Source: an uncultured delta proteobacterium (GTDB lineage: Bacteria; Desulfobacterota; Desulfobulbia; Desulfobulbales; Desulfocapsaceae). From it: a stretch of 64,000 nucleotides of DNA. This document shows positions 1 through 8,486 of this stretch, piece after piece. The position numbers were made by a program, and so were the translations under genes. Location of the stretch: contig CAIQWD010000014.1 of NCBI GenBank assembly GCA_903875445.1, forward strand, positions 30,458-94,457, read 5' to 3'. The number at the start of each line of letters is the position of its first letter. The first letter of the stretch is position 1. Below the pieces are notes generated by a model that worked only from the letters and a program-made list of their open reading frames with translations, searched no databases and was not told the DNA's origin.

Positions 1-12
1 GATGAATCCCGT

Positions 13-57
13 TAAAAATAAAAACAGCGTCAGGAAAAGCTCTTTTCCATGACGCTG
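13..57 (-). terminator. Rho-independent terminator of the cold-shock gene
   Basis: Near-perfect inverted repeat at 25-57 (arms starting CAGCGTCA and ending TGACGCTG, with an inner GGAAAAG/CTTTTCC pairing and one bulge). On the minus strand it is followed by a T-rich tract at 13-24. It sits just after the stop codon of the cold-shock gene, so it is read as that gene's terminator. Confidence 0.8.
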
Positions 58-101
58 CTGAGGTTGTAAAAGAAACGGATGTGGCGTGAAAAGTCAGGAA
101 A

Positions 102-359
<258 letters not shown>

Positions 360-373
360 TCACCCGATCTTCT

Positions 374-403
374 TATATACTCGTACTTATAAAAAAATTT
401 CAA
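374..403 (-). promoter_or_regulatory. Sigma70-type promoter of the cold-shock gene
   Basis: On the minus strand TTGAAA (398-403) and TATATA (374-379) are separated by 18 bp of mostly A/T. The predicted transcript start lies about 65 nt before the ATG at 302. Assigned by eye from consensus match and position. Confidence 0.5.
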
Positions 404-429
404 ATAAAAAAGTGCCCGATGAAAAAACT

Positions 430-970
430 TTTTGAAAATCTTGGTATTCTACCGCTTTTTTATTAGCACCGTCCATCCTGGAGATCCTTGGCACGATGCC
501 GCAGACAATCTGGAGAGCTACCCCATAACCCCGATCGCCACTGGTACGCCAAGCAAACCAATGCGCCCACAAGCAGGTTTGGTTCCTACGTAGTTCGCAA
601 TGGTAGTTTTGTAAGCCTGGCAAAAAATAGTCGCCGATCTCCGGCAAATAGCTTTTTTTACCAGGGCCAAAGAAATTATGCAATTTGGTCATTATCGAAT
701 AGTTCACGCCCATGACAGACACCAATTTCCAACAATATCCTCATTGCCGGTACTTGCAGAGAGTCCGGTTTCCTTTCTAGGGAAATGGGCATTACACTGA
801 ATACACTCTATTTTGCAGGTTTTCAGCCGATGCCTTTTCTCAGCAACCGGTCTTATTTCCATTTATGCACGAAGATGTTGTGGGCATGTTTCGACTAAAT
901 CGCACAATCATATCGAGATTATCATCACAAAAGCGACCGCTTGTCGCACCTGCCATTTGCGCTCCGATAA
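430..970. other. Gene-free stretch, nothing recognised
   Basis: About 540 bp between the divergent cold-shock and nfn transcripts. Short open frames exist on both strands but none has a ribosome-binding site, a recognisable protein motif or the codon pattern of the neighbouring genes. No tRNA-like T-arm, no long inverted repeat and no tandem repeat was seen. Confidence 0.5.
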
Positions 971-973
971 CAA

Positions 974-1002
974 TTGAGGTTGATTTAATGGCTGCTTTAT
1001 GA
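974..1002 (+). promoter_or_regulatory. Possible promoter of nfnAB
   Basis: TTGAGG (974-979) and TTATGA (997-1002) with 17 bp spacing, about 85 bp before the nfnA start. Both hexamers are imperfect, so this is only the best candidate in the region. Confidence 0.35.
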
Positions 1003-1085
1003 TTACTTAACCGGAAAAATTCACCTGCCAACAAAATATATTTTTGCCTTTTAAATTCAACGGTTTTTTACACTCGGAGGGAAAA

Positions 1086-1922
1086 ATGTTTAAGATCGTA
1101 AAACGTCAAGAAATGTCACAAGGCACCGTTATCCTCAATGAAATTGAGGCGCCTTTGATTGCCAAAAAAGCCAAGCCCGGACAATTTGTCATACTTAAGG
1201 CCAATGAAACAGGTGAGCGAATCCCTCTCACCATGGCCGATACCAATCCTGCCAAGGGTACCATTACCATAATCTATATGGTTGTTGGAAAATCTACGGC
1301 TCTTTTTAAGGATTTGAAGGTCGGTGAGGGCTACCAGGATGTCATCGGACCCTTGGGAAAAGCCACCCATCTCGAAAAAGTCGGCAAGGTCGTTTGCGTC
1401 GGCGGTGGCACCGGTGTCGCCGTCCTCCACCCTATCACCCGGGGTTTAAAAGAGGTCGGCAACGACGTAACCTGTATCATCGGTTCCCGCAACAAAGGCT
1501 TGCTGATCATGGAAGAACACATGAAAGCCGCCTCCCATGATCTGCGGATTTGTACCGATGACGGTTCCTACGGCCACCATGGCTTCGTCACCGATGTCCT
1601 GAAAGATGTGCTCAAGGGGGGCGACATCAAACTGGTTGTGGCAATCGGCCCGGTTCCCATGATGAAGGCGGTCAGCAACATCACCAAAGAGTTCAACGTG
1701 GAAACCATGGTCAGCCTCAATCCGATCATGGTCGACGGCACCGGAATGTGCGGCGGTTGCCGGGTTACCGTTGGCGGGAAAACCAAATTCGCCTGCGTTG
1801 ACGGCCCTGAGTTTGATGGTCACCAAGTCGATTACGACGAACTCATGCTCCGCCTCCGAGCTTATCAGGAAGAGGAACGAAAATGTCATCAAGACTATTG
1901 CACTATCCGCGACGCCAAATAA
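1086..1922 (+). CDS. nfnA: NfnA/SudB: FAD and [2Fe-2S] subunit of ferredoxin:NADP+ oxidoreductase
   Basis: A 278-residue cytoplasmic flavoprotein of the ferredoxin-NADP+ reductase fold, the small subunit of electron-bifurcating NADH-dependent reduced ferredoxin:NADP+ oxidoreductase (also called sulfide dehydrogenase or glutamate-synthase-associated subunit). Visible features are the FAD-site segment ERIPLTMAD, the NAD-binding loop GGGTGVAVLHP and the C-terminal cluster-ligand region MCGGCR...FACVDGP. The start at 1086 has GGAGG five bases upstream. It is followed by nfnB after 84 bp, and the pair ends at a strong terminator. NfnAB couples the NADH, NADPH and ferredoxin pools; its place directly upstream of complex I fits an energy-metabolism locus. 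Family assignment is firm; bifurcation itself is inferred from the family. Confidence 0.93.
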   Translation: MFKIVKRQEMSQGTVILNEIEAPLIAKKAKPGQFVILKANETGERIPLTMADTNPAKGTITIIYMVVGKSTALFKDLKVGEGYQDVIGPLGKATHLEKVGKVVCVGGGTGVAVLHPITRGLKEVGNDVTCIIGSRNKGLLIMEEHMKAASHDLRICTDDGSYGHHGFVTDVLKDVLKGGDIKLVVAIGPVPMMKAVSNITKEFNVETMVSLNPIMVDGTGMCGGCRVTVGGKTKFACVDGPEFDGHQVDYDELMLRLRAYQEEERKCHQDYCTIRDAK

Positions 1923-2006
1923 CCGTCGAACCTCTTGTATCTCGCCGACCTTCTTAACATTGAGTGATATTTATTATCGTGGAATCGATTTTATTCGGAG
2001 GAAAAC

Positions 2007-3419
2007 ATGTCAGAAACAGCAGGTAAAAAAGCACAAATCGGAAGAGTTGCCATGCCGGAGCAGGAAGCGAAAATCAGGGCTCGCAACTTCCTTGAGGTAC
2101 CGACCGGCTACACGGTCAAAATGGCACAGGAAGAGGCATCGAGATGCCTTCAATGCAAAAAACCCGGATGTGTCGAAGGATGTCCGGTAGGCGTTGATAT
2201 TCCCGGTTTCATCGATCTTATCGCCCAGGGCGATATGACCGGTGCCATCCGCAACCTCTGGGGCAAAAATGCCTTACCGGCGGTTTGCGGCCGGGTCTGC
2301 CCCCAGGAGGTTCAATGTGAAGGAAAATGCATTGTCGGCAAAAAGGGTGACCCCGTAGCCATCGGCAACCTCGAGCGCTTCTGTGCCGACTACGAACGGG
2401 AACACGGCACCGGCGAATTGCCGCCAACGGCATCAGCCACCGGGAAAAGAGTAGCCGTCGTCGGTTCCGGACCATCCGGCCTCACCGTTGCCGGCGACCT
2501 TATCATCAAGGGCCACGATGTTACCATCTTTGAGGCCTTCCATAAGCCGGGCGGCGTTCTCGTATACGGTATTCCCGAATTTCGCCTACCTAAGGCAATT
2601 GTCGCCCAAGAAGTTAATTTTCTTGAAAGACTTGGGGTTAACGTTCAGTGCAATGCCGTTGTCGGCAGGACGGTTTCCCTCGATGAACTCTTCGAAGAAG
2701 GATATGACGCAATCTATGTCGGGGTAGGTGCCGGCTTACCGAAATTCATGAATATTCCCGGAGAAAACTATGTCGGCATCCTCTCCGCCAACGAGTATCT
2801 TACCCGTGCCAATCTTATGAAGGCCTACAAGTACCCGGAAGTCGACACGCCCATTCCTCTCGGCAAAAATGTTGTCGTCCTCGGTGCCGGCAACGTGGCC
2901 ATGGACTCGGCCCGCACGGCAATGCGCCTCGGGGCTGAGAGCGTCAAGATCGTTTATCGCCGTTCCCGCGATGAAATGCCGGCACGTAGCGCAGAAATCC
3001 ATCATGCCGAAGAAGAAGGCATTGAACTCTTCCTGCTCACCAACCCGACCCGTTATATTGGCAATGCAAACGGTAGGCTGACCGGCATGGAATGTTTACG
3101 CATGGAACTTGGCGAACCCGATGCCTCCGGCAGACGCCGCCCTGTAGCTGTAAAGGGATCGGAGTTTGAGATAACCTGCGACCTGTGCATCGTCGCCGTC
3201 GGCTCCGGCGCCAATCCGCTCCTTACCAGCGAAACCCCGGACATGAAGCTGAACAAATGGGGCAACGTCCACGCCGATGAGAAAAACGGCAAAACCACCA
3301 AACCAAGGGTTTGGGCCGGCGGCGATATCGTAACCGGAGCAGCAACCGTTATTCTCGCCATGGGTGCCGGGCGAGCGGCGGCAAACTCCATTCATGACTA
3401 CCTGACCCTCGGCTGGTAG
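2007..3419 (+). CDS. nfnB: NfnB/SudA: glutamate-synthase-small-subunit-like flavoprotein with two [4Fe-4S] clusters
   Basis: A 470-residue partner of NfnA. The N-terminal quarter holds two four-cysteine [4Fe-4S] motifs (CLQCKKPGCVEGCP, then CGRVCPQEVQCEGKC). FAD- and NADPH-binding Rossmann segments follow at about residues 148 (VAVVGSGPSGL) and 288 (NVVVLGAGNVAMD), and the family-typical C-terminal segment AGGDIVTGAATVILAMGAG binds FAD. The length matches NfnB and the GltD-like family. It has an AGGAAAA ribosome-binding site just upstream. The alternative reading as a glutamate synthase small subunit is less likely because the adjacent gene is NfnA rather than GltB. Confidence 0.93.
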   Translation: MSETAGKKAQIGRVAMPEQEAKIRARNFLEVPTGYTVKMAQEEASRCLQCKKPGCVEGCPVGVDIPGFIDLIAQGDMTGAIRNLWGKNALPAVCGRVCPQEVQCEGKCIVGKKGDPVAIGNLERFCADYEREHGTGELPPTASATGKRVAVVGSGPSGLTVAGDLIIKGHDVTIFEAFHKPGGVLVYGIPEFRLPKAIVAQEVNFLERLGVNVQCNAVVGRTVSLDELFEEGYDAIYVGVGAGLPKFMNIPGENYVGILSANEYLTRANLMKAYKYPEVDTPIPLGKNVVVLGAGNVAMDSARTAMRLGAESVKIVYRRSRDEMPARSAEIHHAEEEGIELFLLTNPTRYIGNANGRLTGMECLRMELGEPDASGRRRPVAVKGSEFEITCDLCIVAVGSGANPLLTSETPDMKLNKWGNVHADEKNGKTTKPRVWAGGDIVTGAATVILAMGAGRAAANSIHDYLTLGW

Positions 3420-3446
3420 AAAAATCTCTTACTCTTCTGCTGTTGC

Positions 3447-3485
3447 AAAAAACCCTGTCGGTCCCCAAAGTGCCGACAGGGTTTT
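3447..3485 (+). terminator. Strong intrinsic terminator after nfnAB
   Basis: Perfect inverted repeat AAAACCCTGTCGG / CCGACAGGGTTTT around a short loop, ending in a T-rich run, 28 bp after the nfnB stop. The A/T flanks could let it work in both directions. Confidence 0.9.
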
Positions 3486-3489
3486 CTCT

Positions 3490-3990
3490 GCATCCCCATT
3501 CCTCCTAGCCACTCGCAGAAACTGCCCCTCGCTCTCTTTTGTCATTTATTTTCGGGCTTACATAACCGATTTTGAACGTCAACTCCACACAAATGAATCA
3601 ATTTGATCTCGTCTTATCGCATTGAATTATCGATACAAAACCAACAGAATGTAAAGCGGGCCGGAGTTTCCAAAATTTCATTACAAGCTACGTCTCCCAA
3701 TCTGCATACGCCAACAATGTGCTTTTTGTGCGTAGTATGAAATGCTGGTCTACACAGATTTTCCGAGACAGCGCCACCAAAACATCCGACCGCGTCGTAT
3801 CTAGGTATTATTGTGGATATATATTTTGAACAACCAGCTCTTCGACCGATTGTGCATCTGCCGATGCCCAACGGCAAATCGGCACATCAGTCAACGATGA
3901 TGGCACAATACGCACATTATTTATTTATTATTGCACAAAATGAACTCCGGAAAACCAATGTAAGTGGCTGTTTGACAAGGAAAAATATTT
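3490..3990. other. Gene-free stretch between nfnAB and nuo
   Basis: About 500 bp holding only short open frames without a ribosome-binding site or recognisable motif. A nuo promoter candidate lies at its right end. No RNA gene or repeat was recognised. Confidence 0.5.
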
Positions 3991-3992
3991 TC

Positions 3993-4021
3993 TTGACAGG
4001 GGACAGAGACGACTGTTAATG
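3993..4021 (+). promoter_or_regulatory. Probable promoter of the nuo operon
   Basis: A perfect TTGACA (3993-3998), 17 bp spacer, then a weak TTAATG (4016-4021). A small inverted repeat ATGAAT-N4-ATTCAT immediately follows, overlapping the expected transcript start, and could be a regulator site. It lies about 85 bp before nuoA. Confidence 0.45.
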
Positions 4022-4106
4022 AATGGTTATTCATAATTGTCTTCGGTCCGGTGTGCCCTGTAGCAGCCACATTGGGATGAATAAAAGTAGCGAAAAAGGG
4101 GAAACG

Positions 4107-4466
4107 ATGTCATCGGAACTGATTCTCTCGGCGGCGACCTTAATCGGCATTGCCGCACTTGTTCCCTGTTTTATGGTCATGACCGCGGTCTTAGGACCCC
4201 GGTCCAAGGGAAAGATCAAAAACGAAGCCTATGAGAGCGGCGTAGGCCCGATTATCGGAGCGGTTGACCAGAAATTCAGTGTCAAGTTCTATCTCCTGGC
4301 AATACTCTTTCTGATTTTCGACATTGAAGCGGTTTTCATGTACCCATGGGCGGTCAGCGTCCGTGAACTCGGCTGGTTCGGCTTTACAGAGATGGTAGTT
4401 TTTATGCTGCTCCTTCTCACTGGACTCATCTACATTCTCAAGAAGGGGGTGCTCAATTGGCGTTAG
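4107..4466 (+). CDS. nuoA: NADH-quinone oxidoreductase subunit A
   Basis: A 119-residue inner-membrane subunit of complex I with three hydrophobic helices. The conserved loop YESGVGPIIG followed by a FDIEAVFMYPWA-type segment is diagnostic. The start at 4107 is preferred because AAGGGG lies seven bases upstream; an in-frame ATG 30 bases earlier lacks this and would add residues not typical of the family. First gene of the nuo operon; its end overlaps nuoB by 10 bp. NuoA, J and K line the quinone-entry and E-channel region of the membrane arm. Confidence 0.95.
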   Translation: MSSELILSAATLIGIAALVPCFMVMTAVLGPRSKGKIKNEAYESGVGPIIGAVDQKFSVKFYLLAILFLIFDIEAVFMYPWAVSVRELGWFGFTEMVVFMLLLLTGLIYILKKGVLNWR

Positions 4467-4969
4467 GATTAGAAGCTAGTCTCGGCAACACGGTTATCAC
4501 CACCAAACTTGATGCGGTCGTCAACTGGGGTAGGCAGTATTCGCTGTGGCCCTTCATTTTTGGAACTGCCTGCTGTGCCATCGAGTTTATGAGCGCAGCG
4601 GCAAGTCAGCATGACATCTCCCGTTTTGGCGCGGAAGTCGTCCGCTTTTCTCCTCGCCAGGCCGATCTTCTCTTGGTCTGCGGCACCATCAGCTATAAAC
4701 AGGCACCTATCCTGAAGCGCATTTATGAACAGATGCCTCTACCAAAATGGGTTGTCGCCATGGGGGCCTGTGCCAGTTCCGGAGGAATATACGATAACTA
4801 TTGTACGGTGCAGGGCATCGACACCATAATTCCTGTGGACGTTTATATCTCGGGCTGTCCGCCAAGGCCGGAAGCTGTTCTGGATGCACTGATAAAAATC
4901 CAGGAACAAATTCAAGGCGAAAGCGTTCTTGTTGACCGCCACAACGACTTTAAGGGGATTCTCGACTGA
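4457..4969 (+). CDS. nuoB: NADH-quinone oxidoreductase subunit B (N2 cluster)
   Basis: A 170-residue peripheral-arm subunit that carries the terminal [4Fe-4S] cluster N2 next to the quinone site. The adjacent cysteine pair in GTACCAIEFM, the cysteine in MGACASSGG and the later SGCPPRPEA cysteine provide the four ligands. The likely start is a TTG at 4457, preceded by a G-rich ribosome-binding sequence inside the 3' end of nuoA, so the two are translationally coupled. Confidence 0.95.
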   Translation: MALGLEASLGNTVITTKLDAVVNWGRQYSLWPFIFGTACCAIEFMSAAASQHDISRFGAEVVRFSPRQADLLLVCGTISYKQAPILKRIYEQMPLPKWVVAMGACASSGGIYDNYCTVQGIDTIIPVDVYISGCPPRPEAVLDALIKIQEQIQGESVLVDRHNDFKGILD

Positions 4970-4970
4970 T

Positions 4971-6686
4971 ATGAATTCGACGGCTCTAGAAAAAATAAAG
5001 GCCGCGTTTCCAGACGCCACCTGCACGACGGTTCTGGATTCAGTGGTTGTTGAAGTTCAGCCTGAATACCTGGAGAGCACGCTTTCTCGGTTAAAAAATG
5101 ATCCGACTTTCAACTGTGGTCTGTTGGTTGATATCACGGGCATCGATTACCTCGAATACCCGACACCCCGGAAATTCAGGTTCCATGTGGTATATACCCT
5201 CCGTAACTGGCAGGACAATCTCCTCGTCCAAGTACGGAGCGCCGTGCCCGACCCACAGGCAGGCATCGCCACCGTCACCCATTTATGGGGTTCGGCAAAC
5301 TGGGGCGAAAGGGAGGTCTACGATCAATATGGCATCAGGTTCAATGGTCATCCCGACCTGCGTAGAATACTCAATCACTGGCAGTTTGAGGGACATCCGC
5401 TACGCAAGGATTATCCGATCGAAAAGGGCCAAATCTGCCTCGAAACAGACAGCCTGGAAAACGAGATCAGGTCCCGCCTCTTCGAAAACGGTATTGATGA
5501 AACCACCATGAAGGACATCAATACCGAGATCATGTTCCTCAACATCGGACCTTCCCATCCTGCTACGCACGGGGCGATCAGAATTCTCGCCGCCCTCGAC
5601 GGTGAAACCATCCTTGCAAATGTCAACGAGATCGGCTACCTGCACCGCGGCTTTGAAAAAACCGCGGAAAACAGGACCTACAACCAGATCATTCCGTTGA
5701 CCGACAGGCTTAATTACTGTTCTTCGATGATCAACAATATCGCCTATGCCAAAGCCGTTGAAGCGTGGCTTGGGGTGACGATCACCGAGCGAGCCCAGTT
5801 CATGCGGGTGGTGTTGACCGAGTTCTACCGCGTGCTCGACCACTTGGTCTGTCTGGCTGCCGCCCTGGTCGATATGGGTGGCTTGACAAACTACTGGTAC
5901 CTCTACAACGAGAAAGAGGCCGCCTACGATCTTATCAGCCGCCTCACCGGTGCACGCCTCACCAGTTCTTTTACCAGGATTGGCGGCATGTACCGTGATT
6001 TTTATGAGGGTTGGGAGAAAGATCTGGAACTGCAGCTTCGAGGCATAGAAAAGGGTATCGGCGACGCCCTGAAACTGGTCGAAACCAACCGTATCGTCCA
6101 TGATCGGACACAGGGTGTCTGTGTCGTTTCTGCGGAAACCGCTCTCAGCTATGGCTTTACCGGCCCGGTCCTCAGGGCAAGCGGTGTTCCCTTTGACCTG
6201 CGGAAAGACGCACCTTACTACAATTACGAATCCTTCGACTTCGAGGTTCCCGTCGGCACCACCGGCGATATCTACGACCGTTTCATGATTCGCTTTTATG
6301 AGATGGCTCAATCAATTCGCATCATTCGCCAGGCAATGAAACATATCCCAAACGGCCCGATCAATGTCAGGAACTCCCAAGTCTGTCTGCCGCCAAAAGA
6401 TCAAGTCTATAACAACATTGAAGGATTGGCCAACCACTTCAAACTGATTTTTGAGGGCGTGAAAGTGCCGGCCGGTGAATGGTATGACTCCTTTGAGGCC
6501 GCAAACGGTGAATTGGGTTTCCATTTTATCTCCGACGGGTCCGGACAACCCTACAAACTCAAGGTGCGACCACCATGTTTCTATACCATGGGAGGTTTCC
6601 ATAAAATGGTTGAAGGTAATATGATAGCCGATGCCGTCATCAACCTCAGTTGTATCAATATAATAGGCGGGGAGTTGGACAGATGA
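4971..6686 (+). CDS. nuoCD: Fused NADH-quinone oxidoreductase subunit C/D
   Basis: A single 571-residue protein joining the 30-kDa NuoC domain (about residues 1-165, signature ANWGEREVYDQYGI and RRILN) to the 49-kDa NuoD domain (from about residue 185, GPSHPATHGAIR and NEIGYLHRGFEK) through a short linker. NuoD forms most of the quinone pocket with NuoB. The ATG at 4971 lies two bases after the nuoB stop, and the end overlaps nuoE in an ATGA. C/D fusion is known in Enterobacteria and in several anaerobes; both signatures lie in one uninterrupted frame here. Confidence 0.95.
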   Translation: MNSTALEKIKAAFPDATCTTVLDSVVVEVQPEYLESTLSRLKNDPTFNCGLLVDITGIDYLEYPTPRKFRFHVVYTLRNWQDNLLVQVRSAVPDPQAGIATVTHLWGSANWGEREVYDQYGIRFNGHPDLRRILNHWQFEGHPLRKDYPIEKGQICLETDSLENEIRSRLFENGIDETTMKDINTEIMFLNIGPSHPATHGAIRILAALDGETILANVNEIGYLHRGFEKTAENRTYNQIIPLTDRLNYCSSMINNIAYAKAVEAWLGVTITERAQFMRVVLTEFYRVLDHLVCLAAALVDMGGLTNYWYLYNEKEAAYDLISRLTGARLTSSFTRIGGMYRDFYEGWEKDLELQLRGIEKGIGDALKLVETNRIVHDRTQGVCVVSAETALSYGFTGPVLRASGVPFDLRKDAPYYNYESFDFEVPVGTTGDIYDRFMIRFYEMAQSIRIIRQAMKHIPNGPINVRNSQVCLPPKDQVYNNIEGLANHFKLIFEGVKVPAGEWYDSFEAANGELGFHFISDGSGQPYKLKVRPPCFYTMGGFHKMVEGNMIADAVINLSCINIIGGELDR

Positions 6687-7189
6687 GCGACCGTTCACAA
6701 CTGATTTCTACAGGAAAACCCTTCCAGTACGACCGGGAAAGGGACGCTGAATTCGAAAGACTCGTCAAACGCTACCCCACCCGAGAGTCGATGATTCTCC
6801 CCTCCCTCTGGCTGATTCAGGAGCAGGAAGGGTGGATAAGTCAGGAAGCGATAGCCTATGTTGCCGATCGGATAGGCACCTTTGCCAGCATGGTGTATGA
6901 AGCGGTAACCTTCTATACCATGTACCAGCTGCACCCGATGGGCAGAAACCACCTCTGTGTCTGCCGCACCCTCTCTTGCTGGCTGCGCGGTAAACAGGAA
7001 ATTATCGATTACCTGAAAAACGAGATCGGCATCACCCCCGGGCAGATAAGCGAGGACGGCCGTTTCAGTCTGGAAGAGGTTGAATGCTTGGGTCACTGCG
7101 GTACCGCTCCGGTTGTCCAGGTCAATGGCGAATTCCACGAGGACATGAACGTGGACAAGCTAAAAGCGCTGCTGGCCACATTGAAATAG
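6683..7189 (+). CDS. nuoE: NADH-quinone oxidoreductase subunit E ([2Fe-2S] N1a)
   Basis: A 168-residue thioredoxin-fold subunit of the NADH-oxidising module. The four cluster ligands are seen as C-x4-C (VCRTLSC) and C-x3-C (CLGHC). The N-terminal half has the usual helical region (YPTRESMILPSLWLIQEQEGW). The ATG overlaps the nuoD stop codon. Presence of NuoEFG indicates a true NADH-dependent complex I rather than the ferredoxin- or F420-linked short form. Confidence 0.95.
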   Translation: MSDRSQLISTGKPFQYDRERDAEFERLVKRYPTRESMILPSLWLIQEQEGWISQEAIAYVADRIGTFASMVYEAVTFYTMYQLHPMGRNHLCVCRTLSCWLRGKQEIIDYLKNEIGITPGQISEDGRFSLEEVECLGHCGTAPVVQVNGEFHEDMNVDKLKALLATLK

Positions 7190-7203
7190 GGAGGCGGACC
7201 GAA

Positions 7204-8478
7204 ATGGAAGTGAAAATTCTCAGTGCCAAGTTCGATATTAAAGACGCCAACAAAATCGCCATAGCGAAAACCCTCGGCGCCTATGCTACGCTTGACAAGC
7301 TCTTTGCCATGAAACCCGAGGATGTCATCGAGGAAGTAAAGAAAAGCGGCCTCAGGGGCAGAGGTGGTGCCGGCTTTCCTGCCGGGGTAAAATGGGGATT
7401 TCTTCCAAAAAATACCGGAAAACCGATCTATTTGACGGTTAACTCCGACGAGTCGGAACCGGCCACTTTCAAGGATCGATATATCCTGGTCAGGGATCCG
7501 CACATGCTCATCGAAGGCATTATCATCTGTAGCTATGCCATCGGTTGCCATGACACCTATATCTACATCCGCGGCGAATATACCACCCAGGTGAAGGTAC
7601 TGCAGGCGGCAATAGACGAGGCCTATGCCGAGGGATACCTTGGCGACAGCGTTGCCGGCCATGATTTCCAGCTCAACGTCACCGTCCATCGCGGCGCCGG
7701 CGCCTATGTCTGCGGCGAAGAAACGGCACTGCTTGAGTCGATTGAGGGCAAGAAAGGTCAGCCGCGCAGCAAGCCGCCGTTTCCGGCGGTTGCCGGACTG
7801 TATGGCTGCCCGACGATCATCAACAATGTCCAGACCATTGCTTCGCTTCCTTTCATCCTTACCAACGGCGCCGACGCCTACAAGGTTTACGGCACCGAGA
7901 AAAGCCCCGGCACCCACCTGTTTGGGATCTCCGGCCATGTCGAGAAACCAGGCATGTATGAACTGCCACTTGGCCTGCCGATCCTGGAAGTCATCGACAA
8001 GGTGGCGGGAGGAGTGTGGAAGGGCAGAAAGCTGAAGGGCATCATCCCCGGCGGGAGTTCCACTCCGGTTCTGCTTCCGGACGAGGTCAAAGATGTAACC
8101 CTTGATTACGAGTCGATGGCCGCCCATAAGACCATGTTCGGCTCGGGCGGCATCGTGGTGCTGGACGAGACGGTCGACATTGTCCAACTTGTGAAAAATC
8201 TCATCGATTTTTACCATCACGAATCCTGCGGCCAATGCACACCCTGTCGAGAGGGACTTGGCTGGATGCTGAAGATTATCAAAAAAATACTCCGCCGCGA
8301 AGGCAGCATGGACGATGTACTCCTGCTGCGCGAGCTCTGCGACAACATCGAGATGAAAACAGTCTGCGTCTTATCTGCTGCATGTACCATGCCGGTGCGC
8401 AGCTATCTGGATAAGTTCAGGCACGAGTTTGAGGCGTATGTTCAAGGCGCTTCTTCAGCACAAGTGAAACAGGAATAG
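7204..8478 (+). CDS. nuoF: NADH-quinone oxidoreductase subunit F (FMN, [4Fe-4S] N3)
   Basis: A 424-residue NADH dehydrogenase subunit. The NADH-binding GRGGAGFPAGVKW, the FMN-site segment GAGAYVCGEETALLESIEG and the cluster motif SCGQCTPCREG with a downstream cysteine (TVCVLS) are all present. The start at 7204 is supported by GGGAGGCGG just upstream and by the resulting standard N-terminus. It lacks the extra N-terminal thioredoxin-like domain found in some hydrogenase or NADP-reducing homologs, which supports a complex I role. Confidence 0.95.
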   Translation: MEVKILSAKFDIKDANKIAIAKTLGAYATLDKLFAMKPEDVIEEVKKSGLRGRGGAGFPAGVKWGFLPKNTGKPIYLTVNSDESEPATFKDRYILVRDPHMLIEGIIICSYAIGCHDTYIYIRGEYTTQVKVLQAAIDEAYAEGYLGDSVAGHDFQLNVTVHRGAGAYVCGEETALLESIEGKKGQPRSKPPFPAVAGLYGCPTIINNVQTIASLPFILTNGADAYKVYGTEKSPGTHLFGISGHVEKPGMYELPLGLPILEVIDKVAGGVWKGRKLKGIIPGGSSTPVLLPDEVKDVTLDYESMAAHKTMFGSGGIVVLDETVDIVQLVKNLIDFYHHESCGQCTPCREGLGWMLKIIKKILRREGSMDDVLLLRELCDNIEMKTVCVLSAACTMPVRSYLDKFRHEFEAYVQGASSAQVKQE

Positions 8479-8486
8479 GGCACCCC

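Noticed and set aside
387..725. 112-codon minus-strand open frame upstream of the cold-shock gene
   Set aside because: No ribosome-binding site, no motif; it runs through the cold-shock promoter and the protein composition looks random.
3614..3877. 87-codon minus-strand open frame before nuo
   Set aside because: No start signals or family features, and composition unlike the neighbouring genes.
5400..6311. 303-codon minus-strand open frame
   Set aside because: Antisense shadow of nuoCD.
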